Below, piece after piece: positions 20,397 through 28,739 of a DNA stretch of 64,000 bases. The notes beneath the pieces are model-generated. The model was given only the letters and a program-made list of their open reading frames with translations, made no database searches and was not told the origin of the DNA. The stretch lies in the NCBI GenBank assembly GCA_012719855.1, contig JAAXZN010000026.1, positions 32,449-96,448 of the forward strand, given 5' to 3'. Source of the DNA: Serratia liquefaciens (GTDB taxonomy: Bacteria > Pseudomonadota > Gammaproteobacteria > Enterobacterales > Enterobacteriaceae). Position 1 is the first letter of the stretch. Every line of letters begins with the position of its first letter. The position numbers were made by a program, and so were the translations under genes.

Positions 20397-22331
20397 ATGA
20401 ACATATTTGACCACTATCGCCAGCGCTACGAAGCTGCCAAGGACGAAGAGTTCACACTGCAGGAATTTCTTACCATCTGCCGGCAAGATCGCAGTGCATA
20501 TGCCAATGCGGCAGAACGTCTACTCATGGCTATCGGTGAACCAGTTATGGTGGATACCGCGCTTGAGTCGCGTATGTCTCGCCTGTTCTCCAACCGCGTG
20601 ATCGCACGCTATCCGGCATTCGAAGAGTTCTACGGTATGGAAGAAGCTATCGAACAGATAGTCTCTTACCTGAAACATGCCGCTCAGGGCCTCGAAGAGA
20701 AGAAACAAATCCTTTATCTGCTGGGCCCCGTCGGCGGCGGTAAATCATCGCTGGCAGAACGCCTGAAAGCGCTGATGCAACGCGTGCCCATTTATACCCT
20801 GAGCGCCAACGGCGAACGCAGCCCGGTAAACGACCACCCACTGTGCCTGTTCAATCCGCAGGAAGATGCCACTATTCTGGAAAAAGAATATAACATCCCG
20901 AATCGTTACCTCGGCACCATCATGTCCCCGTGGGCGGCAAAACGCCTGCATGAATTTGGCGGCGACATCACCAAATTCAAAGTGGTCAAGGTGCGCCCTT
21001 CCATCCTGGAACAGATAGCCATCGCCAAAACGGAACCGGGTGACGAAAACAACCAGGATATCTCCGCGCTGGTCGGCAAAGTCGATATTCGCAAACTGGA
21101 AAACCACGCGCAAAACGATCCGGATGCCTATGGTTATTCCGGCGCCCTGTGCCGTGCCAACCAGGGGATTATGGAATTCGTGGAGATGTTCAAAGCGCCG
21201 ATCAAGGTGCTGCATCCTCTGCTGACCGCTACCCAGGAAGGGAACTACAACGGTACCGAAGGGATCTCCGCCCTGCCGTTCAGCGGCATTATTCTGGCGC
21301 ACTCCAACGAATCCGAATGGGTGACCTTCCGTAACAACAAAAACAACGAGGCCTTCCTCGACCGCGTTTACATCGTCAAGGTGCCTTACTGCCTGCGAGT
21401 TTCGGAAGAGATCAAAATCTACGACAAACTCCTGGATCACAGCGAACTGACCCATGCGCCGTGCGCCCCTGGCACGCTGGAAACCTTAGCGCGCTTTACC
21501 GTACTCTCACGCATGAAAGAGCCGGAAAACTCAAGCATCTACTCCAAGATGCGCGTCTATGACGGCGAAAGCCTGAAGGATACCGATCCGAAAGCCAAGT
21601 CGTACCAGGAATACCGCGACTACGCCGGGGTCGATGAAGGCATGAACGGCCTGTCCACCCGTTTCGCATTTAAAATTCTGTCGCGGGTGTTCAACTTTGA
21701 TCACGCTGAGGTCGCCGCTAACCCGGTTCACCTGTTCTACGTGCTGGAACAGCAGATCGAACGTGAGCAATTCCCGCAAGATCTGGCAGAGAAATACCTG
21801 GAGCACCTGAAAGGCTACCTGATCCCGAAATACGCCGAGTTTATCGGCAAAGAGATCCAGACGGCCTACCTGGAATCTTATTCGGAATACGGTCAAAACA
21901 TTTTTGACCGCTACGTGACCTATGCAGACTTCTGGATCCAGGATCAAGAGTACCGTGATCCGGATACCGGTCAGCTGTTCGATCGCGAGTCGCTGAACGC
22001 CGAACTGGAGAAAATCGAGAAACCGGCCGGCATCAGTAACCCGAAAGATTTCCGCAACGAAATAGTCAACTTCGTGCTGCGCGCCCGTGCTAACAATAGT
22101 GGCCGTAACCCTAACTGGACCAGCTATGAGAAGCTGCGTACCGTGATCGAGAAGAAAATGTTCTCGAACACCGAAGAGTTACTGCCGGTGATTTCCTTTA
22201 ACGCAAAAACCTCAACGGACGAGCAGAAAAAACACGACGACTTCGTCGATCGCATGATGGAGAAAGGCTACACCCGCAAACAGGTTCGTCTGCTGTGTGA
22301 ATGGTATCTGCGGGTCAGAAAGTCTTCGTAA
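20397..22331 (+). CDS. yeaG: PrkA-type serine protein kinase YeaG
   Basis: A 644-residue AAA+/PrkA kinase. The Walker A motif LLGPVGGGKSS is at about residues 108-118; the PrkA N-terminal AAA domain covers roughly the first 380 residues and the kinase-like domain the remainder. In E. coli YeaG acts with YeaH in the response to nitrogen starvation and other stresses. yeaH follows 64 bases after the stop, and a sigma-54 promoter precedes the gene. YcgB, the third functionally linked protein, is encoded at 42787 in this window. Confidence 0.96.
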   Translation: MNIFDHYRQRYEAAKDEEFTLQEFLTICRQDRSAYANAAERLLMAIGEPVMVDTALESRMSRLFSNRVIARYPAFEEFYGMEEAIEQIVSYLKHAAQGLEEKKQILYLLGPVGGGKSSLAERLKALMQRVPIYTLSANGERSPVNDHPLCLFNPQEDATILEKEYNIPNRYLGTIMSPWAAKRLHEFGGDITKFKVVKVRPSILEQIAIAKTEPGDENNQDISALVGKVDIRKLENHAQNDPDAYGYSGALCRANQGIMEFVEMFKAPIKVLHPLLTATQEGNYNGTEGISALPFSGIILAHSNESEWVTFRNNKNNEAFLDRVYIVKVPYCLRVSEEIKIYDKLLDHSELTHAPCAPGTLETLARFTVLSRMKEPENSSIYSKMRVYDGESLKDTDPKAKSYQEYRDYAGVDEGMNGLSTRFAFKILSRVFNFDHAEVAANPVHLFYVLEQQIEREQFPQDLAEKYLEHLKGYLIPKYAEFIGKEIQTAYLESYSEYGQNIFDRYVTYADFWIQDQEYRDPDTGQLFDRESLNAELEKIEKPAGISNPKDFRNEIVNFVLRARANNSGRNPNWTSYEKLRTVIEKKMFSNTEELLPVISFNAKTSTDEQKKHDDFVDRMMEKGYTRKQVRLLCEWYLRVRKSS

Positions 22332-22395
22332 CGTCTAATGAGAATTAGCGTCATGGAGATGGCGTAGAAAGTTGGCAACGTCGTTTGGGGGAAGT

Positions 22396-23664
22396 ATGGC
22401 CTATTTCATTGACCGACGGCTTAACGGCAAAAACAAGAGCACGGTTAACCGTCAGCGCTTCTTGCGCCGCTACAAGTCGCAAATCAAACAGTCGATTGCC
22501 GAAGCCATCAACAAGCGTTCGGTCACCGACGTAGACAGTGGGGAGTCTGTCTCGATCCCCGCTGGCGACATCAACGAACCAATGTTTCATCAGGGTCGCG
22601 GTGGCACACGCCACCGCGTTCATCCGGGTAATGACCACTTTGTGCAAAATGACCGCGTCGAACGCCCTCAGGGCGGCGGCGGCGGTGGCAGCGGTCAGGG
22701 AAATGCCAGCCAGGATGGTGAAGGCGAAGACGAGTTTGTTTTCCAGATATCCAAGGACGAATACCTCGACCTGCTGTTTGAAGATCTGGCGCTGCCGAAC
22801 CTGAAAAAGAATCAGTATAAGCAGCTCACCGAATACAAAACCCATCGGGCCGGTTACACCGCCAACGGCGTACCGGCCAATATCAGCGTGGTGCGTTCGT
22901 TGCAAAACTCGCTGGCGCGCCGCACTGCCATGACCGCAGGAAAACGTCGCGCTTTGCATGAGTTGGAAGACGAACTCACCCAGATGGAAAACACCGAACC
23001 TGTGCAGTTGCTGGAAGAAGAACGGCTGCGCAAGGAAATAGCCGAACTGAGAAAGAAAATCGAAAGCGTGCCGTTTATCGACACCTTTGATTTACGCTAT
23101 AAGAACTATGAGCGCCGACCGGAGCCCTCCAGCCAGGCGGTGATGTTCTGCCTGATGGACGTTTCCGGCTCCATGGACCAGGCCACCAAGGACATGGCCA
23201 AGCGTTTCTATATTCTGCTCTATCTGTTCCTGAGCCGAACCTATAAAAACGTCGAGGTGGTGTATATTCGCCACCATACCCAGGCGAAGGAAGTGGATGA
23301 GCAGGAGTTCTTCTACTCGCAGGAGACTGGCGGCACCATAGTGTCCAGCGCGCTGAAACTGATGAATGAAGTGATTGAGGAACGTTACGATCCGGCGCAA
23401 TGGAACATCTACGCCGCGCAAGCGTCGGATGGTGACAACTGGGCCGATGACTCGCCGCTGTGTCACGAACTGCTGGCGAAAAAGCTGCTGCCAATGGTTC
23501 GCTACTACAGCTACATTGAAATCACCCGCCGTGCCCACCAGACACTGTGGCGCGAATACGAGGACCTGCAGGCAAAATTCGAAAACTTTGCCATGCAGCA
23601 TATCCGCGAACCGGACGATATTTACCCGGTATTCCGCGAGCTTTTCCATAAGCAGACCGTTTAG
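22396..23664 (+). CDS. yeaH: YeaH/YhbH family protein (DUF444), VWA-like
   Basis: A 422-residue protein with a von Willebrand A type MIDAS motif DVSGSM near the middle, a glycine-rich linker ([17 protein letters not shown]) at about residues 87-105, and a coiled-coil-like acidic/basic stretch before the VWA domain. It is co-transcribed with yeaG. The ATG at 22396 has a GGGGGAAG ribosome-binding site and matches the E. coli start. The molecular role is unknown; it is a partner of the YeaG kinase. Confidence 0.94.
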   Translation: MAYFIDRRLNGKNKSTVNRQRFLRRYKSQIKQSIAEAINKRSVTDVDSGESVSIPAGDINEPMFHQGRGGTRHRVHPGNDHFVQNDRVERPQGGGGGGSGQGNASQDGEGEDEFVFQISKDEYLDLLFEDLALPNLKKNQYKQLTEYKTHRAGYTANGVPANISVVRSLQNSLARRTAMTAGKRRALHELEDELTQMENTEPVQLLEEERLRKEIAELRKKIESVPFIDTFDLRYKNYERRPEPSSQAVMFCLMDVSGSMDQATKDMAKRFYILLYLFLSRTYKNVEVVYIRHHTQAKEVDEQEFFYSQETGGTIVSSALKLMNEVIEERYDPAQWNIYAAQASDGDNWADDSPLCHELLAKKLLPMVRYYSYIEITRRAHQTLWREYEDLQAKFENFAMQHIREPDDIYPVFRELFHKQTV

Positions 23665-23676
23665 ACCCTATCAAAT

Positions 23677-23713
23677 CAGCCGGTTAACCCTGTGTTCGCC
23701 GGCTGTTTATTTT
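23677..23713 (+). terminator. Terminator after yeaH
   Basis: CAGCCGG (23677-23683) pairs with CCGGCTG (23699-23705), followed by TTTATTTT. It overlaps the stop region of the convergent GNAT gene. Confidence 0.7.
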
Positions 23714-24165
23714 ACCGGGAAAAAGAAAACCACTTCCGGATCCTGCTCATCAAGGTTATCAATACGGCCACTCTCAATAAATCCGGCCTTCAACAGTAGC
23801 TTTATCATGGGTAAATTCGAACGATTGGTTGAGGTGAAAAGTTTCGGACGCATACAGATCTTTTTAAAATATTCGATAAATTTTAACCCCACATTTTTAC
23901 GCCTCATCAAGTTGACAACCATAAGAATTTCTATAAATCCACTGTCGTAAAAGTGATAGTGTAATACGCCGTAAGCCACGACTACGCCCTCGATTTCAGC
24001 GACGTGACAGACGCCAGCCTCGCACCACTCGCCGATCTGAGCATAGCGACGCGGATCCTGTGATGCCAAGGTATCAAGGTCAATCAATAGGTTAGCATCC
24101 GTTACTGTTGCCAGGCGAAAAATCAATTTCGGCTCCCCGTTATTTTTGTGGTTAACGCACATCAT
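23707..24165 (-). CDS. GNAT family N-acetyltransferase
   Basis: A 152-residue single-domain acetyltransferase. The order beta-strand VVAYGVLHY, then FIEILMVVNLMRRKNVGLKFIEYF, fits GNAT motif A, where the glycine-rich acetyl-CoA loop is here the degenerate RRKNVG. The C-terminal NLPMIKLLLKAGFIESGRI matches the usual GNAT motif B. Substrate cannot be told from sequence. It is convergent with yeaH and has somewhat lower GC than its neighbours. The ATG codons at 24165 and 24162 are both possible starts; neither has a strong ribosome-binding site. Confidence 0.75.
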   Translation of the reverse strand: MMCVNHKNNGEPKLIFRLATVTDANLLIDLDTLASQDPRRYAQIGEWCEAGVCHVAEIEGVVVAYGVLHYHFYDSGFIEILMVVNLMRRKNVGLKFIEYFKKICMRPKLFTSTNRSNLPMIKLLLKAGFIESGRIDNLDEQDPEVVFFFPVK

Positions 24166-24261
24166 TCGCTGAGGTAATTCCTAATTACGTTTTTACCCAT
24201 TGCGCCAATTAGGAATATTCCTATTTAATGAATGGCCAAATTGCCATCTCAGGTGAATGCT

Positions 24262-24381
24262 ATGGAATTACTTCCCTTTGCAATCATCGTCGTTTTGATC
24301 GCAGTTGTCGTATTTTCCTTTGTCATGTATTTACGACAAAGAAGAGTAAGTACTTTCAACGCCAAGCGGAAACGACGTTAG
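24262..24381 (+). CDS. Small single-pass membrane protein, 39 residues
   Basis: An ATG at 24262 is preceded by AGGTGA five bases upstream and opens a 39-codon frame: MELLPFAIIVVLIAVVVFSF leads into a very basic tail (RQRRVSTFNAKRKRR). The hydrophobic segment of about 20 residues followed by basic residues predicts one membrane helix with the C-terminus in the cytoplasm. A plus-strand terminator at 24614 could end its transcript. I do not recognise the family; the position downstream of yeaH is where E. coli has the small protein gene yoaI, but the sequences do not look alike. Confidence 0.55.
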   Translation: MELLPFAIIVVLIAVVVFSFVMYLRQRRVSTFNAKRKRR

Positions 24382-24613
24382 GACGCCTCTCCACAAGGAA
24401 GTGGTTAACAGCACCACTCCGCCTCATTCTTTTCAACGTCCTTGCCGGTTTTCCATCGCACGCGCGCATCATACTTTTCTGAGGATATTCTGATACCTGC
24501 ACCATTACGGATTTTCTGCTTGTCGCTGAAATTCAGGTGCGTTACTGTCGCCATCTGGAGACACACACCATCACATAACCAGAACAACATCCAGTTTGTC
24601 GCTATCATCCCTT

Positions 24614-24640
24614 AATCCCGCCGCTGTGCGGGATTTTTTT
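24614..24640 (+). terminator. Rho-independent terminator
   Basis: AATCCCGC (24614-24621) and GCGGGATT (24628-24635) form the stem, followed by a run of seven Ts on the plus strand only. The only plus-strand gene before it is the 39-residue small protein ending at 24381; the 24382-24613 stretch could therefore be a long 3' UTR or hold an unannotated RNA. I see no other supported gene in 24382-24780. Confidence 0.8.
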
Positions 24641-24780
24641 ATGCTGCACAGCGGCGCTCAACATAATGAGGGCCCGATATCCCTGCTGCCAGAAACTGAC
24701 AGTGGCTGCCATTACACTCACCATGCACGCAGGACGAAACCTTCCTGCCCTTTATCAGCCACACAAGGAAATCGCCGCCA

Positions 24781-25374
24781 ATGACGCGTATTGTGACCAT
24801 TCTTACCGATAATTTCTCTGATTGGGAAACTGCCCTGATCAACTCCACTTGCCGCGGCTATTATGGTTTCGAGACTCGTTTTGCCTCCCCCAATGGCGTC
24901 CCTGTCATTTCCTCCGGCGGCATGCACGTGACCCCCAATATGGCGATCGAAGCTATCCAATTGAGCGAGGTAGATCTGTTGATCCTATGCGGAGGCACGG
25001 TATGGCGAACCGATCAGGCCCCGGATATCGCTGGCATGGTAGCGGAGGCCCACAGCAAAAATATCATCGTCGCCGGCATTTGCGATGGAACCCGCGTTTT
25101 GGCGCAGGCGGGCGTACTTGATCATCTTCGTCACACCTCCAATTCGGCTGAGAACTTATCGCAGCTTAACTATGGCGGAGCTGAATATTATCAGGATGTG
25201 CCCTACGCCGTAGCCGACCAGCGCGTTGTAACCGCGCCCGGCAGCGCACCGGTCAGTTTTATGGCGGAGATCCTGAACCTGTTGGGGGTTAGCGATGATA
25301 ACCTTAAGGCCTACCTGGCCATGCACGCGGCTGAACACAGCAAACCGTTAGAGAGCACAGTTATCGGCTTTTAA
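24781..25374 (+). CDS. DJ-1/PfpI family (type 1 glutamine amidotransferase-like) protein
   Basis: A 197-residue DJ-1/PfpI superfamily protein. The nucleophile elbow is VAGICDGTRVLA with the cysteine at about residue 102; a conserved acidic residue occurs in the early VTILTDNFSDWE segment, and LLILCGGTVW is the oxyanion strand. Members include glyoxalases, deglycases, chaperones and putative proteases; this subgroup cannot be assigned a substrate. Its end overlaps the end of the convergent anti-sigma gene by four bases. Confidence 0.82.
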   Translation: MTRIVTILTDNFSDWETALINSTCRGYYGFETRFASPNGVPVISSGGMHVTPNMAIEAIQLSEVDLLILCGGTVWRTDQAPDIAGMVAEAHSKNIIVAGICDGTRVLAQAGVLDHLRHTSNSAENLSQLNYGGAEYYQDVPYAVADQRVVTAPGSAPVSFMAEILNLLGVSDDNLKAYLAMHAAEHSKPLESTVIGF

Positions 25375-26033
25375 CGCGATGCCAATTGGCCACTGTAGAG
25401 GACGGGCCCCGTAGGCTGTCCGGTTGGTGAACCACCTGCAGGTTCCAGACTGATAGCGATAGTCATATCCGCTGCCCATTTTAGATTCCCCAACGAGACT
25501 CTGGTGAGGTGTTGTGCTGTAACCAGCCCCAGCGATAGCGGTTTTTCTCCGCTGGGGATAGCCCATAACTGCAGGCTGTTTACCGCCGCCACAGGTTTGA
25601 GGTTAACCGGCGTCAGTTGCAGATTCCGCGCCTCCCTATCCAGGCTCACTATCCATTGTCCACTGCTGTTTGGGCTACCGTTAAGCACCGCCGTAGGGGT
25701 GAACCCCTGAGGCTGCTCAATAATACGTGGGATCAGTACCACTGCGAATAAGCAGGCCGCCAATGCCCAGACCAAAGAGTCCCAACGCCAGCGAGGCTGA
25801 CGCGCCCTTGGCGGCAGGTTAAGCTGTATTTTTTTCCACACCCTGCCAGGAGGAGCTATCGGCGCCAGAGCATCATCCAAAGGGGCCAATAATCTCTGCC
25901 ACTGGGCAACTTGTTCCGCCAACGCAGGCTCTCGGCGGATCCGCTGTTCCAGCCTGAATCTCGCCGGTCCCCGCAGGGTTCCCAGCGCATATTCCGCGGC
26001 CAAAGCTGAGTCGTACTCCCCCCTGTCTTTCAT
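25371..26033 (-). CDS. Anti-sigma factor, RskA (anti-SigK) type
   Basis: A 220-residue membrane-bound anti-sigma factor. The N-terminal part (about 1-75) has the zinc-less anti-sigma domain pattern (LAAEYALGTLRGPARFRLEQRI, then WQRLLAPLDDAL). One membrane helix follows at about residues 88-106 (LVWALAACLFAVVLIP), and the periplasmic RskA C-terminal domain ends in SLEPAGGSPTGQPTGPVLYSG, the usual motif of this family. Its ATG overlaps the sigma gene stop in an ATGA arrangement, so the two are translated in a fixed ratio. I chose this start over one 15 codons upstream for that reason. Confidence 0.88.
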   Translation of the reverse strand: MKDRGEYDSALAAEYALGTLRGPARFRLEQRIRREPALAEQVAQWQRLLAPLDDALAPIAPPGRVWKKIQLNLPPRARQPRWRWDSLVWALAACLFAVVLIPRIIEQPQGFTPTAVLNGSPNSSGQWIVSLDREARNLQLTPVNLKPVAAVNSLQLWAIPSGEKPLSLGLVTAQHLTRVSLGNLKWAADMTIAISLEPAGGSPTGQPTGPVLYSGQLASR

Positions 26034-26590
26034 AATCCCACGCACTCTTTTAGGTGTTCGAGCGCTCGGCGAATCCAACTTTTGATGGTGCCAAGCGGTT
26101 GCTGGAGATAATCAGACACCTCACCGTGCGACATCCCCTGATAATAGGCCAGTACAATGCTTTGCCGTTGATCGGCCGGCAAGTGATCTAAACACGAGGC
26201 CAGCTTTTTTCCTTCCTGGGTACGTTGCAACGCTTCGCCAGGTTCAGCAGAACTTGTGCTGTCCGTTTCAACAAACTCGTCCTCTTGCGCTGCGAGCTTG
26301 CCACCCGTGCTGCGCAACCAGTCAATGGCGCGGTTACGCACAATATGGGTGAGCCAGGTTAGAGGAGAGCTGAGCGAGGGATCGTAACTGGCGGCCTTAC
26401 TCCAGGCACTGATAAAGCTCTCATGCAGCACTTCTTCCGCCCAGGATTGACGCCTAAGCATGCACAAGGCTACCGCAAATAAGCGTGGCGACGTCTGACG
26501 ATAGAGCTGCTCAAAAGCCTGACGATCGCCACGACTTATGGCCTTCATCAACGCCTTATCTCGTTCCTGTTCCGATGCCGATGTCGTCAT
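26030..26590 (-). CDS. ECF RNA polymerase sigma factor (SigK/ECF19-like)
   Basis: A 186-residue extracytoplasmic-function sigma factor. Region 2 runs from about residue 24 to 95 (FEQLYRQTSPRLFAVALCML, then AEEVLHESFISAW and SPLTWLTHIVRNRAIDWLR), and region 4 from about 125 (LDHLPADQRQSIVLAYYQG, then LQQPLGTIKSWIRRALEHL). The gene order fasciclin-sigma-anti-sigma and the RskA-type partner place it close to the SigK type. An AGGATAA box precedes the ATG. The likely target promoter is upstream of the fasciclin gene at 27259-27286. Confidence 0.9.
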   Translation of the reverse strand: MTTSASEQERDKALMKAISRGDRQAFEQLYRQTSPRLFAVALCMLRRQSWAEEVLHESFISAWSKAASYDPSLSSPLTWLTHIVRNRAIDWLRSTGGKLAAQEDEFVETDSTSSAEPGEALQRTQEGKKLASCLDHLPADQRQSIVLAYYQGMSHGEVSDYLQQPLGTIKSWIRRALEHLKECVGL

Positions 26591-26606
26591 GTCTTATCCT
26601 GATGAA

Positions 26607-26633
26607 GGTGCGGTTGTTCAGACCAACCGCACC
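26607..26633 (-). promoter_or_regulatory. Hairpin between the fasciclin and sigma genes
   Basis: A perfect 10-base stem, GGTGCGGTTG (26607-26616) with CAACCGCACC (26624-26633), occupies most of the 58-base gap between the fasciclin stop and the sigma ATG. It has no T-run. It may lower read-through so that the structural protein is made in excess over its regulators, or stabilise the upstream mRNA. Confidence 0.6.
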
Positions 26634-26648
26634 AAGTATAGCCACAAT

Positions 26649-27209
26649 TTATTTAGGCATCAGGACAGTATCAATAACATCAATCACACCATTCTTCTGG
26701 TACACATCATAAGTACTGATATTAGCGACGTTGCCTTTTCCATCTTTGAGCTGGATATTATGTGGCCCATTATTCATGATCCACAGAGATTGCCCATTCA
26801 CCGTTTTCAGTTCCGCCGAACCGTTCCCCTCGTGGATTTTCTTTTCCAGCTGTTTCATGTCGTATCTGCCAGCGACTACGTGGTAAGTCAGTACGCTGGT
26901 CAACACGGCCTTATTTTCAGGCTTAAGCAGATTATCGACGGTGCCGGCGGGTAATTTTGCGAAAGCGGCGTTGGTTGGCGCGAACACGGTGAAGGGACCT
27001 TTCCCTTGTAGAGTATCCACCAGCCCAGCGGCCTTGACCGCCGCCACCAGCGTTGAATGGTCTTTGGAATTAAGGGCGTTCTCAATGATATTTTTGCTCG
27101 GATACATGGCGGCCCCGCCTACCATGACCTGATCGGACATCATGGCGGCCGCTGATGCGCCGCTGAACAGGACTGATGCACATAATGCGGTGTAGATGAG
27201 CTTTTTCAT
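26649..27209 (-). CDS. Fasciclin (FAS1) domain secreted protein
   Basis: A 186-residue exported protein: signal peptide MKKLIYTALCASVLFSGASA followed by a single FAS1 domain of about 140 residues. The two FAS1 signature boxes are clear: FTVFAPTNAAFAKLP (H1 region) and LTYHVVAGRYD (H2 region). FAS1 domains mediate adhesion or bind small molecules and surfaces. The ATG at 27209 has a GAGGAAA ribosome-binding site. It heads the operon with the ECF sigma and RskA-type anti-sigma genes and has a candidate ECF promoter, so it is likely the main target of that sigma factor. Confidence 0.9.
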   Translation of the reverse strand: MKKLIYTALCASVLFSGASAAAMMSDQVMVGGAAMYPSKNIIENALNSKDHSTLVAAVKAAGLVDTLQGKGPFTVFAPTNAAFAKLPAGTVDNLLKPENKAVLTSVLTYHVVAGRYDMKQLEKKIHEGNGSAELKTVNGQSLWIMNNGPHNIQLKDGKGNVANISTYDVYQKNGVIDVIDTVLMPK

Positions 27210-27258
27210 GATCATTTCCTCAAAGATAAAAGAAGTGAAGTTTTGCCTCACATTCGGA

Positions 27259-27286
27259 TATACGTAAGAGGAGATACTTTTGGATG
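27259..27286 (-). promoter_or_regulatory. Candidate ECF-sigma promoter of the fasciclin operon
   Basis: On the minus strand CATCCA (27281-27286) and CGTATA (27259-27264) are exactly 16 bases apart, and CCGAAT follows immediately after. ECF promoters commonly have a CGT-type -10 at this distance; mycobacterial SigK promoters, from memory, use CCATCC and CCGAAT. The -10 element is 50 bases from the ATG. Confidence 0.45.
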
Positions 27287-27329
27287 CAGCAGAGGAAAAA
27301 TATTTAACGTCGCGCGTAAGTAAACTGGA

Positions 27330-27360
27330 ATAAAAAAGCCCCGTTGTTGCATACGGGGCG
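27330..27360 (-). terminator. Rho-independent terminator after the alpha/beta hydrolase gene
   Basis: On the minus strand GCCCCG...CGGGGC forms the stem with a loop of about ten bases and is followed by TTTTTTATT. It separates the hydrolase from the fasciclin operon. Confidence 0.85.
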
Positions 27361-27372
27361 CAATCAGCTGGT

Positions 27373-28062
27373 TTAAGAGGCGTTTGCCGCCTCATCAATC
27401 AATGCGGCTATTTCTTTCGGGTGCGAAGCAAGAGAAGCGTGGCTGGCATCCAGCGTAATCACCTTTTTCGCCTTTAAACGTGCAGACATTCGCTGCTGAT
27501 TTTCGGGCGCTATCATCCGGTCATTGCTGGAGATTTGGTACCAGGAGGGTTTGTGTTTCCACGCCGGTTCAGTGATCGCATTGCCGAAGGTGCTGGCCAA
27601 CGGTGCCTTTTGCGTTACCGCCATCACCAATGCCTCATCAGCAGGCAGATCCTGGCAGAAGCTTTCGTGGAACTTGTCTGTCTTAATCCATAAATAACCG
27701 TCGCTGTCCGGCGCCAGGTTCGCTGCCGCTATTGGCGGATGTTGCTGGGTGATGCCACCGGGACTTTCGCCGGCGTCCGGTGCGAAGGCGGCGATATAAA
27801 CCAGACCAACGACATTGGGCTGATTGCCCATTTCACTGAGCACCGCGCCACCATAAGAGTGGCCGACCAACAACACCGGCCCCTGCTGCTGCGCCACCAT
27901 CTTGCGGGTGCGTTCAGCATCGTCTGCCAGCGACGTCAGCGGCATTTCTACAGCGTGAATCGAGTGATATCCCTTGTGCGATAATTCGGTAATGACTTTG
28001 CTCCAGTGCGCTGCACCGCCCCAAAATCCATGGACCAGGACTACGGTAGGTTTTGCCTTCAT
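27373..28062 (-). CDS. Alpha/beta hydrolase
   Basis: A 229-residue serine hydrolase of the alpha/beta fold. The oxyanion loop VLVHGFWGGAAHW is at the N-terminus, the nucleophile elbow GHSYGG lies near residue 75, and the catalytic His is probably in LDASHASLASHP near the C-terminus. The sequence resembles the plant-esterase-like bacterial group that includes salicylate and nitrile-ester hydrolases. It lacks a signal peptide. The start at 28062 has an AAGGA box eight bases upstream. It is monocistronic with its own terminator. Substrate unknown. Confidence 0.82.
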   Translation of the reverse strand: MKAKPTVVLVHGFWGGAAHWSKVITELSHKGYHSIHAVEMPLTSLADDAERTRKMVAQQQGPVLLVGHSYGGAVLSEMGNQPNVVGLVYIAAFAPDAGESPGGITQQHPPIAAANLAPDSDGYLWIKTDKFHESFCQDLPADEALVMAVTQKAPLASTFGNAITEPAWKHKPSWYQISSNDRMIAPENQQRMSARLKAKKVITLDASHASLASHPKEIAALIDEAANAS

Positions 28063-28401
28063 TACTGATTCCTTCTTTAACATGGAGGCGCTACGCCAGG
28101 CTTGAACATCCGCACTGCTGTGTTTTCAGCGCCATTGCCTCAAGCCCAAACGCCTTGAAATACCCTCTTGTATATAGTTCAGAACAAGAGTTTCCAGCAA
28201 TAGCTACGAATAGTTAATCCGAGATCGGACCTGTTCTGGCTAGCCCCTTGGGCTCAAAGCATTTTCCAAATTTCAGTCGGCATAGGCTCGCCGATAGGCC
28301 GCAAAACAAGATTAAAACTAGGATTTATACCTATAACGATCTAAAATCCCATGAAAAAACAAAGAGAAGTATTTTCACCAATATCAATAGGGAATTTTTA
28401 C
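28063..28401. other. Intergenic stretch without recognised gene
   Basis: About 340 bases between the hydrolase start and a small plus-strand frame. It must hold the divergent promoters. Longer frames here have no ribosome-binding site or family resemblance. Confidence 0.5.
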
Positions 28402-28491
28402 GTGAAGGAAATGATCTCCATTCTTTTTATCGTAAGCCTGCTGGCGATGCTTTTTTCGTGGTTATTCGTCTATAGCCTCAATATTCATTAA
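28402..28491 (+). CDS. Very small membrane peptide, 29 residues (or 26 from the ATG)
   Basis: A GTG at 28402 follows AGGGA by about eight bases and opens VKEMISILFIVSLLAMLFSW and a short end, LFVYSLNIH. Alternatively the ATG at 28411 is used, with GAAGGAA directly before it. The peptide is almost entirely one hydrophobic helix. A terminator starts 17 bases after the stop, which argues for a real transcript. I do not recognise a family. Confidence 0.45.
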   Translation: MKEMISILFIVSLLAMLFSWLFVYSLNIH

Positions 28492-28507
28492 CGCCCTGCG
28501 ATAATAA

Positions 28508-28540
28508 AAAAACCCGGCATGCATCGATGCCAGGGTTTTT
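28508..28540. terminator. Bidirectional terminator
   Basis: AACCCGGCAT and ATGCCAGGGTT pair with one bulge; the stem is flanked by As on the left and Ts on the right, so it can serve both the small plus-strand peptide and the minus-strand yqaE gene. Confidence 0.75.
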
Positions 28541-28580
28541 AAAGCTGTGCTGCAGCCGTTCCGGTGAGGAAACCGGGCGA

Positions 28581-28739
28581 CTACTGTTTCGTCTGGATCC
28601 AGAAGGCGTGGATCAGGCCCGGGAAGTAGCCAAACAAGGTGAGGATAATATTGAGGATAAACGCGCCGCCTATACCTTTATCCAGCAGTACGCCCAGCGG
28701 GGGCAGGATGATGGTAAATACGATTCTCCAAAAACTCAT
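28581..28739 (-). CDS. yqaE: YqaE/Pmp3 family membrane protein
   Basis: A 52-residue proteolipid with two membrane helices. The sequence starts MSFWRIVFTIILPPLGVLLD and continues with LNIILTLFGYFPGLIHAFW, nearly the same as E. coli YqaE. The Pmp3 family (UPF0057) is linked in yeast and plants to ion homeostasis and membrane potential under salt or cold stress. The PPLGV and PG(L/I)IHA motifs are intact. It is divergent from the ortT-like gene. Confidence 0.93.
   Translation of the reverse strand: MSFWRIVFTIILPPLGVLLDKGIGGAFILNIILTLFGYFPGLIHAFWIQTKQ

Noticed and set aside
24405..24554. A 49-codon minus-strand frame (MATVTHLNFSDKQK...)
   Set aside because: It lies between a plus-strand small gene and that gene's terminator, has no ribosome-binding site, and resembles nothing I know.
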